57,098 nt of DNA. Origin: Trinickia terrae (GTDB lineage: Bacteria; Pseudomonadota; Gammaproteobacteria; Burkholderiales; Burkholderiaceae). Location of the stretch: NCBI RefSeq assembly GCF_005144415.1, contig NZ_SWJE01000003.1:488514-545611 (forward strand). Direction: 5' to 3'. A model generated the notes under the pieces. The model did not search any database, was not told the origin of the DNA, and saw nothing but the letters and a program-made list of their open reading frames with translations. Made by a program: the position numbers and the translations under genes. This document shows positions 1-7,711 of the stretch, piece by piece (the stretch's first letter is position 1; each line of letters starts with the position of its first letter).

Positions 1-567
1 TTCAAGGCCAGCAAGCCGCGTTCAATCCTGGTGTTGCCGCCGCTCAACGAATCGCCGGACGTCAATGCGACCTACGGCATGCTGTCGCAGGTGACCGTGC
101 CGCTCGCCGAGGCCGGCTACTACGTGCTGCCGGTTGCGCTGGTGGACGAGACCTTCCGCCAAAACGGCCTGACCGTCGCCGGCGACATCCATGGCGTACC
201 GGCCGCCAAGCTCAGGGACATCTTTGGCGCCGATGCCGCGCTGTACATCACCATCACCAAATATGGCACCAAGTACATGGTGCTCGACAGCGCCACCGTC
301 GTCGCGGCCGATGCCAAGCTCGTGGACCTGGTGGGCGGCCAGACGCTGTGGACCGGCCATGCCAGCGCCTCGAGCAACGAAGGCAATAACAGCAGCGGCG
401 GCGGCTTGATCGGCATGCTGGTGGTGGCCGCCGTCAAGCAGATCATCAACAGCGCGACCGACCAGGGCTACAACATGGCCGGCGTGACAAGCGCTCGCCT
501 GCTGTCGGCCGGGAAGCCGGGCGGCATTCTCTACGGTCCGCGTTCGCCCAAGTACGGCACGGATTGA
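1..567 (+). CDS. DUF799 / GNA1162-family lipoprotein (5' end outside window)
   Basis: The reading frame is open from base 1 and ends with TGA at 565-567, so the N-terminus, with any lipoprotein signal, lies outside the window. The visible 188 residues match the GNA1162/DUF799 family: an early SILVLPPLNESPDVNA segment, then a KYGTKYMVLDSATVV strand and a Gly/Ser-rich stretch before a hydrophobic VVAAVKQI segment. Members are usually outer-membrane lipoproteins encoded after CsgG-like and DUF4810 lipoproteins and are thought to form an envelope complex. Those partners would be upstream and cannot be checked here. A perfect hairpin follows the stop. Family call fairly sure, role inferred. Confidence 0.85.
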   Translation, partial: FKASKPRSILVLPPLNESPDVNATYGMLSQVTVPLAEAGYYVLPVALVDETFRQNGLTVAGDIHGVPAAKLRDIFGADAALYITITKYGTKYMVLDSATVVAADAKLVDLVGGQTLWTGHASASSNEGNNSSGGGLIGMLVVAAVKQIINSATDQGYNMAGVTSARLLSAGKPGGILYGPRSPKYGTD

Positions 568-620
568 CGCTCTGCGTGGCGGCTAGGCCGGTTCCATCGG
601 TTGGCTAGCCCGCCCCAGGC

Positions 621-657
621 AGCGCCTGTTGCCGCGAAAACCGAGGCAACAGGCGCT
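621..657. other. Perfect 13-bp inverted repeat between DUF799 gene and TpsB gene
   Basis: Arms at 621-633 and 645-657 are exact reverse complements, with an 11-base spacer. It lies 54 bases after the DUF799 stop and 24 bases before the TpsB ATG. No T-tract follows, so it is not a textbook intrinsic terminator. It could terminate the upstream operon or form a leader structure for the TpsB gene. Confidence 0.6.
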
Positions 658-680
658 CATCTTCAGCAATAGCAGTCTTT

Positions 681-2435
681 ATGAAAATCACATCGAGGCT
701 GGCGGCACTGCCGCTCGCCGTAGTTTCGCTCGCGCTCAATGCGCAGCAGCGCGCACCCACACCGGCCGAGGCCGCCGCCCGCGCCAACGCGGAACAGCAA
801 CAGCAGGTACAGCAGCAACACGACGCCGTGGAGCGCGACGTTACCGTACAAGCGCCTTCGGTTCGCTCAGAAGTGCCGAGCGTCGAAAGGTATCCGGCAT
901 TGCCGGCTGAAGCACCATGCTTTCAAATCGACCGCTTCACGCTCGACGTCCCCGGCACGCTGCCTGACGCAGTGAAGTCGCAAGGCGCCTCCGCGCTGCC
1001 GCAAGACCGCTTCGCCTTCGCCCGCGAATGGCTCGAACACTACGCGGGCGCATGCATCGGCAAGCAAGGCATCGACATCCTCGTCAAGAGCTTGTCCCAG
1101 CAGATCCTGTCGCGCGGCTACCTCACGACGCGCGTCCTGCTGCCCGAGCAGGACCTGTCGAGCGGCACGCTGAAACTCGCGTTGATCCCCGGCGTGATCC
1201 GTCGCGTGCATTTCACCGACGAGACGCTACGCGGCACCTGGAAAACGGCGTTCCCAACCCGCAACGGCGACCTCCTGAATCTGCGCGACCTCGAACAAGG
1301 CCTCGAGCAGATGAAGCGCGTGACGAGCCAGGACGTCTCGATGCAGATCGTCCCCGCCGACGTTCCCGGCGAAAGCGACGTCGTGCTCGACGTGAAGCGC
1401 GCCAAGCCGTGGACCGTCGTCGCGTCGCTCGACAACTCGGGCACACGCGCAACCGGCAAGCTGCAAGGCAACCTGTCGCTCGGCATCGACAACCCGCTGG
1501 GCCTGAACGACCTCTTCAATCTCGGCGTGAGCCAGGACCTCGAATTCGGCGACAAGCGCCTGGGCTCGCACGGCTGGAACGGCTTCTACTCGATCCCGTG
1601 GGGCTACTGGACCGCGACGCTCTCCGCCTACACGAACACCTACTACCAGCAGATCGCCGGGGTGAATCAAACTTTCGTCGCGAGCGGCAATTCGCAGACG
1701 GTCGACATGAAGCTCGCCCGCGTGCTCGCGCGCAGCCAGAACGACGTGCTCGGCGTGCAGTTCCGCCTGTCGCGCCGCTTCGGCCAAAGCTTCATCGAAG
1801 ACACGGAGATCCCTCAGCAACGCCGCAACAACACGTTCGTCGAAATCGGCCTGACCGATCGCCACTATTTCGGCGGTGCGCAGTTCGACGGATCGCTCGC
1901 GTACCGTCAAGGCATCGGCGCGTTCGGCGCGCAGGACGACGTGCTCGCGCCGGGCGGCGGCCCGACGTATCGCTACAAGATGGCCGTCCTCGACGCGAAC
2001 CTCTCGGCACCGTTCGCCATCGCGCAACAGCCGTTGCGATACGTGACGACCCTGCACGGCCAATACACGGGCAACACGCTGTACTACATCGACGACCTGA
2101 CCATCGGCAGCCGCTATACCGTGCGCGGCTTCGACGGCGAGACGATGCTCGCGGCGGCGCGCGGTCTTTACTGGCGCAACGAATTGCAGATGCCGATCGG
2201 GCAGACCGGACAGGCGATTTACGCGGGGCTGGACTATGGCCGCGTCTGGGGGCCGCGGGTGGTCGCGCTCGTCGGCACGCAGCTGGCGGGCGCGGTGATC
2301 GGCGTGAAGGGCAGCGTGGCGACGCGTTTCGGCGCCTATGCGTATGACCTGTTCGCCGGCACGCCGGTTTACAAGCCGTCAGGCTTCGATACCGCGCGCG
2401 TGACAATCGGATTCCAGTTGACCTCGCAGTTCTGA
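681..2435 (+). CDS. Two-partner secretion transporter TpsB (ShlB/FhaC/HecB family)
   Basis: A 584-residue outer-membrane protein that would export a large TpsA partner across the outer membrane. The first ~21 residues (MKITSRLAALPLAVVSLALNA) look like a Sec signal peptide. A Gln-rich linker follows (about residues 35-50), then a POTRA-like region (about 85-220, with the QILSRGYLTTRVLLPEQDL segment typical of ShlB-type POTRA) and a long beta-barrel. The conserved L6-loop motif is present as VRGF at 481-484, and the protein ends in Phe as barrel proteins do. Length is normal for the family. No hemagglutinin/hemolysin-type TpsA is adjacent on either side, so the substrate is encoded elsewhere or lost. 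No strong ribosome-binding site precedes the ATG. Confidence 0.92.
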   Translation: MKITSRLAALPLAVVSLALNAQQRAPTPAEAAARANAEQQQQVQQQHDAVERDVTVQAPSVRSEVPSVERYPALPAEAPCFQIDRFTLDVPGTLPDAVKSQGASALPQDRFAFAREWLEHYAGACIGKQGIDILVKSLSQQILSRGYLTTRVLLPEQDLSSGTLKLALIPGVIRRVHFTDETLRGTWKTAFPTRNGDLLNLRDLEQGLEQMKRVTSQDVSMQIVPADVPGESDVVLDVKRAKPWTVVASLDNSGTRATGKLQGNLSLGIDNPLGLNDLFNLGVSQDLEFGDKRLGSHGWNGFYSIPWGYWTATLSAYTNTYYQQIAGVNQTFVASGNSQTVDMKLARVLARSQNDVLGVQFRLSRRFGQSFIEDTEIPQQRRNNTFVEIGLTDRHYFGGAQFDGSLAYRQGIGAFGAQDDVLAPGGGPTYRYKMAVLDANLSAPFAIAQQPLRYVTTLHGQYTGNTLYYIDDLTIGSRYTVRGFDGETMLAAARGLYWRNELQMPIGQTGQAIYAGLDYGRVWGPRVVALVGTQLAGAVIGVKGSVATRFGAYAYDLFAGTPVYKPSGFDTARVTIGFQLTSQF

Positions 2436-2452
2436 CGAAGACTGCGCGCCGG

Positions 2453-3235
2453 TCAACTCATCACCAGCCTGACCCCCACCAGCGTCAACGTCGCCGCCAG
2501 CAGGTTGCGCAACAGCGCATCGGGCGCGCGCGCCGACAGATGGCTGCCGATCGCGATCCCGGGCAGCGATCCGACCAGCAGCGACAGCAGCATCGACCAG
2601 TCGACCGACCCCAGCAGCCAATGCCCCATCCCTGCGATCAGCGTGAGCGGCACCGCGTGCGCGATATCGGAGCCGACGATGCGCGTCGTCGGCAGGGTGG
2701 GGTAGAGCAGCAACAGCACGGTGACGCCGATCGCGCCCGCGCCGACCGAGGTCAGCGACACGAGCACGCCGAGCACGGCGCCCGTGAGGGCCGTGAGCAA
2801 GGCGGTGCGCAGCGGCGCGGGCGCGCTCGCATGGCGCGCCGCGAAGGCGGCCAGCTTCGGCCGGAACACGAGCGCGATCGAGGTGATGAGGAGCGCCGCG
2901 CCCAGCACGTTCTGGATCAGCGTGGCCGCGGCGTGCGAGTTCATCCCGTAGCGGTGCAGCAGCCACAGCGTGATGGCGGCGGCGGGCACGCTGCCCGCGG
3001 CGAGGCGTCCGGTCACGCGCCAGTCCACCGAGCCCTTCAGGCCGTGCACGAGCGTGCCGGTGGCCTTGGTCGCCGCGGCGTACAGCAGGTCGGTGCCGAC
3101 GGCCGTGGCCGGATGCACGCCGAACAGCAGCACGAGCAGCGGCGTCATCAGCGAGCCGCCGCCGACGCCGGTCAGGCCGACCAGGAACCCGACGCCGAGG
3201 CCGGAAGCGGAGTACATCAGATCGATATGTGGCAT
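2453..3235 (-). CDS. TauE/SafE family (sulfite exporter-like) membrane permease
   Basis: 260 residues from the ATG at 3235; an in-frame TTG two codons earlier (3241) is less likely. The protein is almost entirely hydrophobic with about eight membrane segments. It carries the family's N-terminal GLGVGFLVGLTGVGGGSLMTPLL motif and a second, weaker copy, SLTSVGAGAIGVTVLL, near the middle, reflecting the internal duplication typical of TauE/SafE permeases. The family moves sulfite, sulfonates or other anions through the inner membrane; the substrate cannot be told from sequence. It converges with the TpsB gene (17-base gap) and no functional partner is adjacent. Confidence 0.9.
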   Translation of the reverse strand: MPHIDLMYSASGLGVGFLVGLTGVGGGSLMTPLLVLLFGVHPATAVGTDLLYAAATKATGTLVHGLKGSVDWRVTGRLAAGSVPAAAITLWLLHRYGMNSHAAATLIQNVLGAALLITSIALVFRPKLAAFAARHASAPAPLRTALLTALTGAVLGVLVSLTSVGAGAIGVTVLLLLYPTLPTTRIVGSDIAHAVPLTLIAGMGHWLLGSVDWSMLLSLLVGSLPGIAIGSHLSARAPDALLRNLLAATLTLVGVRLVMS

Positions 3236-3620
3236 GCGCAATCAGCGGCCGGCTAAGGCCGCGCTCAATGGGCCGAGGGTTGGAAAGACGGACAACGGGG
3301 ACCGGCGCGGGCGCATCGTCGCGCCGGCAAAGGTCGACATTGTCGCAAAAGCGCGGCAATGCCGCAGCGCAGCGAAGAACCCGGCCGGAAAATCCGTCGT
3401 TTTCGTGCGAGTTCGCACAGCACTGCCAATCCGGGTGTGTCAATTTCCCGACAACTGGATATCGGCACGGCAGGCAGGCTGATTAGTGCTATCAGATGGC
3501 GAGCGCGCACCTTTCCTGTGGCTGTAACGTACTAGCCGACACATGTTCGCCGGGCGGACCGGCTCGCGCGGGCATCATGCATGCTTGAGGAGAGATGTTC
3601 GAAGTCCCGGGGGAGTCTTG
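3236..3620. other. 385-bp divergent intergenic region with an inverted repeat
   Basis: No convincing gene. It must hold divergent promoters for the permease (minus) and the glycosyltransferase (plus). The only structure seen is an 8-bp inverted repeat with arms at 3302-3309 and 3320-3327 and a 10-base spacer. No confident -35/-10 pair was identified. Confidence 0.5.
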
Positions 3621-4712
3621 ATGCGCATTCTTCAACTCGTTCTGGCGCCGCGGCTGTCCGGAGCGGAAATGCTGGCCAAAGGGATCGCCATCGGTCATCA
3701 GAAAAGCGGCCACAGTGTTTGCCTGGCGTCGCTGCTGCCGCAGCATGGCGACTTCGAGCTCGTGCGCGGCGAGCTCGCCGCGCACGGCGTGACGTGCCTG
3801 TTTCCCCGCCGCACCTACTCGAGGATCGGGCGGCTCCTGTTCCTCTATCGCGCGATCCGCCAGTTCAAGCCGGACATCATCTTCGCGCACGCCACCATTC
3901 CCGCGCTCTACGTGCGCGCGCTGCCGCTTTCCGTGCCGATCGTCTGGGTGATGCACTCGGGCGTGAACGACTTCCGCGACTCCAACATGCTGCAGCGCGC
4001 CGAGCGGCTCCTGTCGTCGCGCGCGAAGGCGGTCATCGGCGTGTCGCAGAAGAACATCGACGAATATCTGATGGAGATCGGCGAGCATCCGTCGCTGATC
4101 GTCGTGCCCAACGGCGTCGACACCTCGTGCTTCGTGCCCGGGAAGGGCTGCGCGCCGGCGCGCAAGCCGGGCGGCGAGAGCAAGCAGGTCGTGCAGATCG
4201 GCCGCTATATCCGCGAGAAGAACCAGCTCGACACCGTGCGCGCGTTCAAGCGCACGCTCGATATCGAGCCGCAAGCGCGCCTGCTGCTGTGCGGCGTGAT
4301 CGAGGACCGCGACTACTACGAGGCGGTCGTCTCGCTTGTCCGCGAGCTTGGCATCGGCGCGCGCGTCGACGTGACCGGGCCGCGCTCGGACGTCGCCGGG
4401 ATCCTGTGCGCGTCGAGCGCGTTTGCGATGCCGTCGAGCTTCGAGGCGCACAGCATCAGCTTTCTCGAGGCGCTGGCGTCGGGGATCCCGGTCGTCGCGA
4501 ATGCGATTCCGGCGTTCAAGTTCGCGGGGAGCTATCCGTGCGTGCGGCTCGTCGATACCAAGGATGCCGACGTGTTCGGCCGCGCGCTCGCCGATGCGCT
4601 CGAGCAGCCGCGCGCGGTGCGGCCGCTCACGGGGCTTACGCTGCAGGACACCGCCGACCGCTATCTGGCGATCGCCAGGCAGGTGCTGGGGGTGCGGGTG
4701 GGGTTGAGTTGA
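3621..4712 (+). CDS. GT4-family glycosyltransferase
   Basis: A 363-residue cytoplasmic or membrane-associated GT-B glycosyltransferase. The start is the ATG at 3621, preceded by a G-rich ribosome-binding site (about 3608-3615); the frame is open from 3543 but the extra residues have no family character. The N-terminal Rossmann half begins MRILQLVLAPRLSGAEMLAK, the sugar-nucleotide half shows VPNGVDTSCFVPG then QIGRYIREKNQ, and the GT4 donor-site stretch appears as MPSSFEAHSISFLEALASGIPVVA with the ESFGxxxxEAMA-type Glu. Members extend glycans of lipopolysaccharide or exopolysaccharide. No polysaccharide genes surround it, so donor and acceptor are unknown. Confidence 0.9.
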   Translation: MRILQLVLAPRLSGAEMLAKGIAIGHQKSGHSVCLASLLPQHGDFELVRGELAAHGVTCLFPRRTYSRIGRLLFLYRAIRQFKPDIIFAHATIPALYVRALPLSVPIVWVMHSGVNDFRDSNMLQRAERLLSSRAKAVIGVSQKNIDEYLMEIGEHPSLIVVPNGVDTSCFVPGKGCAPARKPGGESKQVVQIGRYIREKNQLDTVRAFKRTLDIEPQARLLLCGVIEDRDYYEAVVSLVRELGIGARVDVTGPRSDVAGILCASSAFAMPSSFEAHSISFLEALASGIPVVANAIPAFKFAGSYPCVRLVDTKDADVFGRALADALEQPRAVRPLTGLTLQDTADRYLAIARQVLGVRVGLS

Positions 4713-4721
4713 ACCGAGGGT

Positions 4722-7112
4722 TCACTGCCGCTGCCGATCGAGCCGCAAGGTCTCGGTGAAGAGCCCCGGCAGGCTGCCCCAGTCTTCCATCGGGCCGAGC
4801 TTCGCATCGCGCGAGAGCGGGTAGCCGGCGAGGCCGGGCGCGCCGCCCGTGAAGTAGGTATCGCCGATGACCGCGTTCGCGCGCTCGAAGAGCACGAGCG
4901 TGGGGCCTTGCCTTTGCCAAGCGTTGCCGGATGGTTGGACCAGGGCGGGGATCTCGTCCGCCCAGGAAACGCCGTTGAGCGTCGCGATGCGCTCCGGGTC
5001 GGCGAAGCGCGCGCCGCCCTTCATCATCCAGACATCGATGTTCGCGCGGTTTTGCGCATTCGGATTGCGTGCGGAGAGGACGATCAGGTCGTCGACGCCG
5101 TCGCCGTCCACGTCGCCCGAGGCCGCCTTGGCGAGGGTGGCCGGAAAGCCGGTGAAGCGCTGCTTGCTGCCGGCTTCGTTGAACGCGCTGCCGGAGCTGG
5201 CGAGCTGCGTGATCGAAAGACCCGCCTCCGATGATCGCTCGAGCGCCAGCAGGCCCGTGCGCGCCGAACCCGCCGAACCCGCGATATGCGCCGCGAGAAA
5301 CTGCGTGCCGTCGGCAAGGCCCGGCGCGGCCATCCATAGCGCCGGGTCGCTGCCCGTCGCGCCGTTGCTGGCGAGCACCCAGAGATCGAGCCCGTCCGCG
5401 TGAGCCCGGCGCTGTGCGGCCATCACGTCGGCGCGGCCATGCCCGCTGAAATCCGCCGCCGCGTATTGCTGCGCGAGCGCGGGCGAGAGCGCGCTCTGAT
5501 ACCACAGACGCGGCTTCTCGAAACCGCTGCCCGTGCTGCGCATCAGCCAGAACGCGGTGCCGCCGCCGCGCGGCGCGATCGCCATCAAATCGGCGCGGCC
5601 CGTGCCTTCGAAATCGGCGAGCAGAAAGCGCGTGCTGTCGAAGCAGAGGGTGTCGCCTTGGCAGGTCGGCTGGATCGACGTGTAGTCGAACGGCACCGCG
5701 TTCGCGTACCAGCGCTCGGCGTGCGCGCCCGGTGCGAGATCGGTGGCCCAGACGTCGAAGCCCGGCCCGTCGCGGCGGCGCTCGACGAACACCGCGCCCG
5801 GCTTGCCGTTGCCCCTGACGTCCGCGTACATCGCGCCTTCCAGGCGCAGGTCGGTCCATTGCGAATGCGGCGTCGGCGCCCAGCGGTATTCGGTCGTGAG
5901 CGGCGCGCATGCGCCGAGCGCGAGCACGCCGTCCTTCTCGCCGAGACAGCGCCGCCACGGCGTGTAGACGAGGCCGAAGTCCCAAGGCGTCCAGCGCTGC
6001 GCGATATCGGACGCATCGCAGGTCTCCTCGAGGAGGCCTCGGCCGCGCTCAGCCACGCACAGCCATGACGCTTCGCTCACGAGCGCCGCATCGTGCGGAT
6101 TGCCGGGATAGCCGGTGACGGGCTGCCAGCGCCAATCCTGGGCGGGCGTGCCCGTGCAGGCGGCGAGAGAGGGGGGCTTGCCCGCGCCGGCCGAGGTCAG
6201 GCATTGGCTCGTGTAGGCGTTGACGAGATTGAGCGTGCGCGGCACGAAATCCGGCTCGGGACGATTCGTTTGCCCAGCGAACGAATAGCGGCGCGCGACC
6301 CAGTTGCCGTTCCACTGGTACTCGCCGAAGACGTGGGTCCCCTCGTTGCCGTCGATCGTGAAGTAGCTTGCGACTTCGTCGCGTTTGAGCTGAACCTCGG
6401 CGGCGGGCACGTTCATCGGCAGGCCGCCCATCGGGTAGGTGAGGTGGTAGCGGATCGGCACGGCCAAACCCAGCGTCTGCGCGACATTGCGCGTGATGCG
6501 CGCGGAGTAGATGTGGTCGGGGTGCTCGATGAAGGGCACCGTGTCGGGGTTCAGCGTGAAGATCTCGGTCGCGTCCTTGAGGATCGCGCCCAGCGTGGCG
6601 ATCAGCGCGGCGCGGTCGTAACGGGCGCCGCCCGAGCCGTCCGCGTTCATCGGGTAGCTCGCGATCGTGGCGCTTTCGTCCCACAGGAGCGCGAGCGGGA
6701 CGCGTCCGCCGCGCACGCGGCCGCCCGGCAGGCGCATCTCGAGCAGCTTCACGCGCGGCAGCCGCTTCATGACCATCTGGTGCACGGGCTTGCCGGCGAT
6801 CTCGACGGTCGATTCGTCCCACTCGTTCGGCACGCCGGCCATGCGCGCATAGGCCTGCCGGATGGCTTTCTCGCGCGTGAGGACGTAGCTGAACGGGCCG
6901 CTGTCCGAGCCGCCGATCAGATGGACGGTGACGATGCACCAGCCCGCGTGCATGCGCTCGCTGATGCCGGGGTTCACGAAGAGGAGATCGTCGTCGAGGT
7001 GGGCGACGACGGTGACGAGCGTGCCGGGGCGGCAGTCAGCGGTTGTGGCGTGCGCCGCGCACGGGGGGAGGCTCGCTAGCGCGCACAGTAAGAAGGCGAT
7101 CTTCGGATTTAT
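4722..7112 (-). CDS. Secreted PIG-L family deacetylase with ricin-like and FG-GAP-like regions; start codon unclear
   Basis: About 796 residues. A signal peptide (NPKIAFLLCALASLPPCAAHA) is followed by a PIG-L/GlcNAc deacetylase domain with the zinc motifs AHLDDD and HPDHIYSA. Next comes a Cys/Trp-rich stretch resembling ricin-type lectin repeats (SQCLTSAGAG..., QDWRWQP, RRCLGEKDG), and then several FG-GAP/VCBS-like blades (LADFEGTGRADLMAI, AADFSGHGRADVMAA, ASGDVDGDGVDDLIVL). This suggests an exported enzyme acting on N-acetylated glycans. The start is a problem: the codon where a Met is expected is ATA (7110-7112), and no ATG or GTG lies close in frame. The frame stays open through the palindromic element as far as 7715, with a TTG at 7217. 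The coordinate given is the ATA. Product confident, start not. Confidence 0.8.
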   Translation of the reverse strand: MNPKIAFLLCALASLPPCAAHATTADCRPGTLVTVVAHLDDDLLFVNPGISERMHAGWCIVTVHLIGGSDSGPFSYVLTREKAIRQAYARMAGVPNEWDESTVEIAGKPVHQMVMKRLPRVKLLEMRLPGGRVRGGRVPLALLWDESATIASYPMNADGSGGARYDRAALIATLGAILKDATEIFTLNPDTVPFIEHPDHIYSARITRNVAQTLGLAVPIRYHLTYPMGGLPMNVPAAEVQLKRDEVASYFTIDGNEGTHVFGEYQWNGNWVARRYSFAGQTNRPEPDFVPRTLNLVNAYTSQCLTSAGAGKPPSLAACTGTPAQDWRWQPVTGYPGNPHDAALVSEASWLCVAERGRGLLEETCDASDIAQRWTPWDFGLVYTPWRRCLGEKDGVLALGACAPLTTEYRWAPTPHSQWTDLRLEGAMYADVRGNGKPGAVFVERRRDGPGFDVWATDLAPGAHAERWYANAVPFDYTSIQPTCQGDTLCFDSTRFLLADFEGTGRADLMAIAPRGGGTAFWLMRSTGSGFEKPRLWYQSALSPALAQQYAAADFSGHGRADVMAAQRRAHADGLDLWVLASNGATGSDPALWMAAPGLADGTQFLAAHIAGSAGSARTGLLALERSSEAGLSITQLASSGSAFNEAGSKQRFTGFPATLAKAASGDVDGDGVDDLIVLSARNPNAQNRANIDVWMMKGGARFADPERIATLNGVSWADEIPALVQPSGNAWQRQGPTLVLFERANAVIGDTYFTGGAPGLAGYPLSRDAKLGPMEDWGSLPGLFTETLRLDRQRQ

Positions 7113-7167
7113 GTTCTTTTGTCTGGGTTTTCGTGAAAACTTTGAATTCGCGGCGGTGCGTATAGTC

Positions 7168-7653
7168 CGTCCCTCCCCGGGACCGGGGTCACTTTTGTCC
7201 TTGCCAAAAGTAACCAAAAGCGCGTCCTGGGCGGACGGCCTGTCCCGGAGGCACTCAGTGCTGTTGGCGATAGCGTTCTGGGGGCCGCCGTTATCGCTCG
7301 CTGTACGTCCCGTTAGCACGCGGCACGGAATTGCCCTGCGACGAAACAAATTGAAGACGTCGGTTTGGCCGCGCCCCATGTTGCCTACGATTGGGAGCGA
7401 ACACGGGAGCATGACGCAGCATCGCAAGACAAGCCTCGTCAGGCTTTTCTTGACCGCCAGCATGGGTTTGATTCGTATCTGCGCAACCACGTGCCACGTG
7501 CGAACGGGCCGTACGGCGCGCGGTGGCGCTTGCTCCCGACCGCTACCGCAGACAGGACTGAGTGCTAACGGGCCAAGGCCGTCCGCCCAGGACACGCCTT
7601 TGGTTACTTTGGGCAAGACCAAAGTGACCCCCGCCCCGGGGAGGGGCAACGCG
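7168..7653. repeat. ~490-bp palindromic repeat element with ~90-bp imperfect inverted arms
   Basis: Left arm about 7168-7258 and right arm about 7558-7653 align as inverted copies with scattered mismatches. Both contain a CTGGGCGGACGGCC core next to GTAACCAAA and a GGGGTCACTTT block. The ~300-bp interior has no transposase and no credible gene, although frames stay open through it on both strands. In-frame translations of the arms (LPKVTKGVSWADGLG, VTFGKDKSDPGPGEG) are a familiar source of spurious proteins in Burkholderiaceae genomes. I read it as a dispersed non-autonomous element. It fills the 599 bases between the PIG-L gene and the symporter gene. Confidence 0.75.
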
Positions 7654-7711
7654 TACGGCACGCCGCGGCGTAAAAGAAAGCAAGCATCAAACCTGCGCCC
7701 CTTCAGATGCT

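Noticed and set aside
7291-7568. Small open frames inside the palindromic element (for example 7291-7497 minus and 7365-7568 plus)
   Set aside because: They track the arms of a dispersed repeat and have no ribosome-binding site or recognisable domain.
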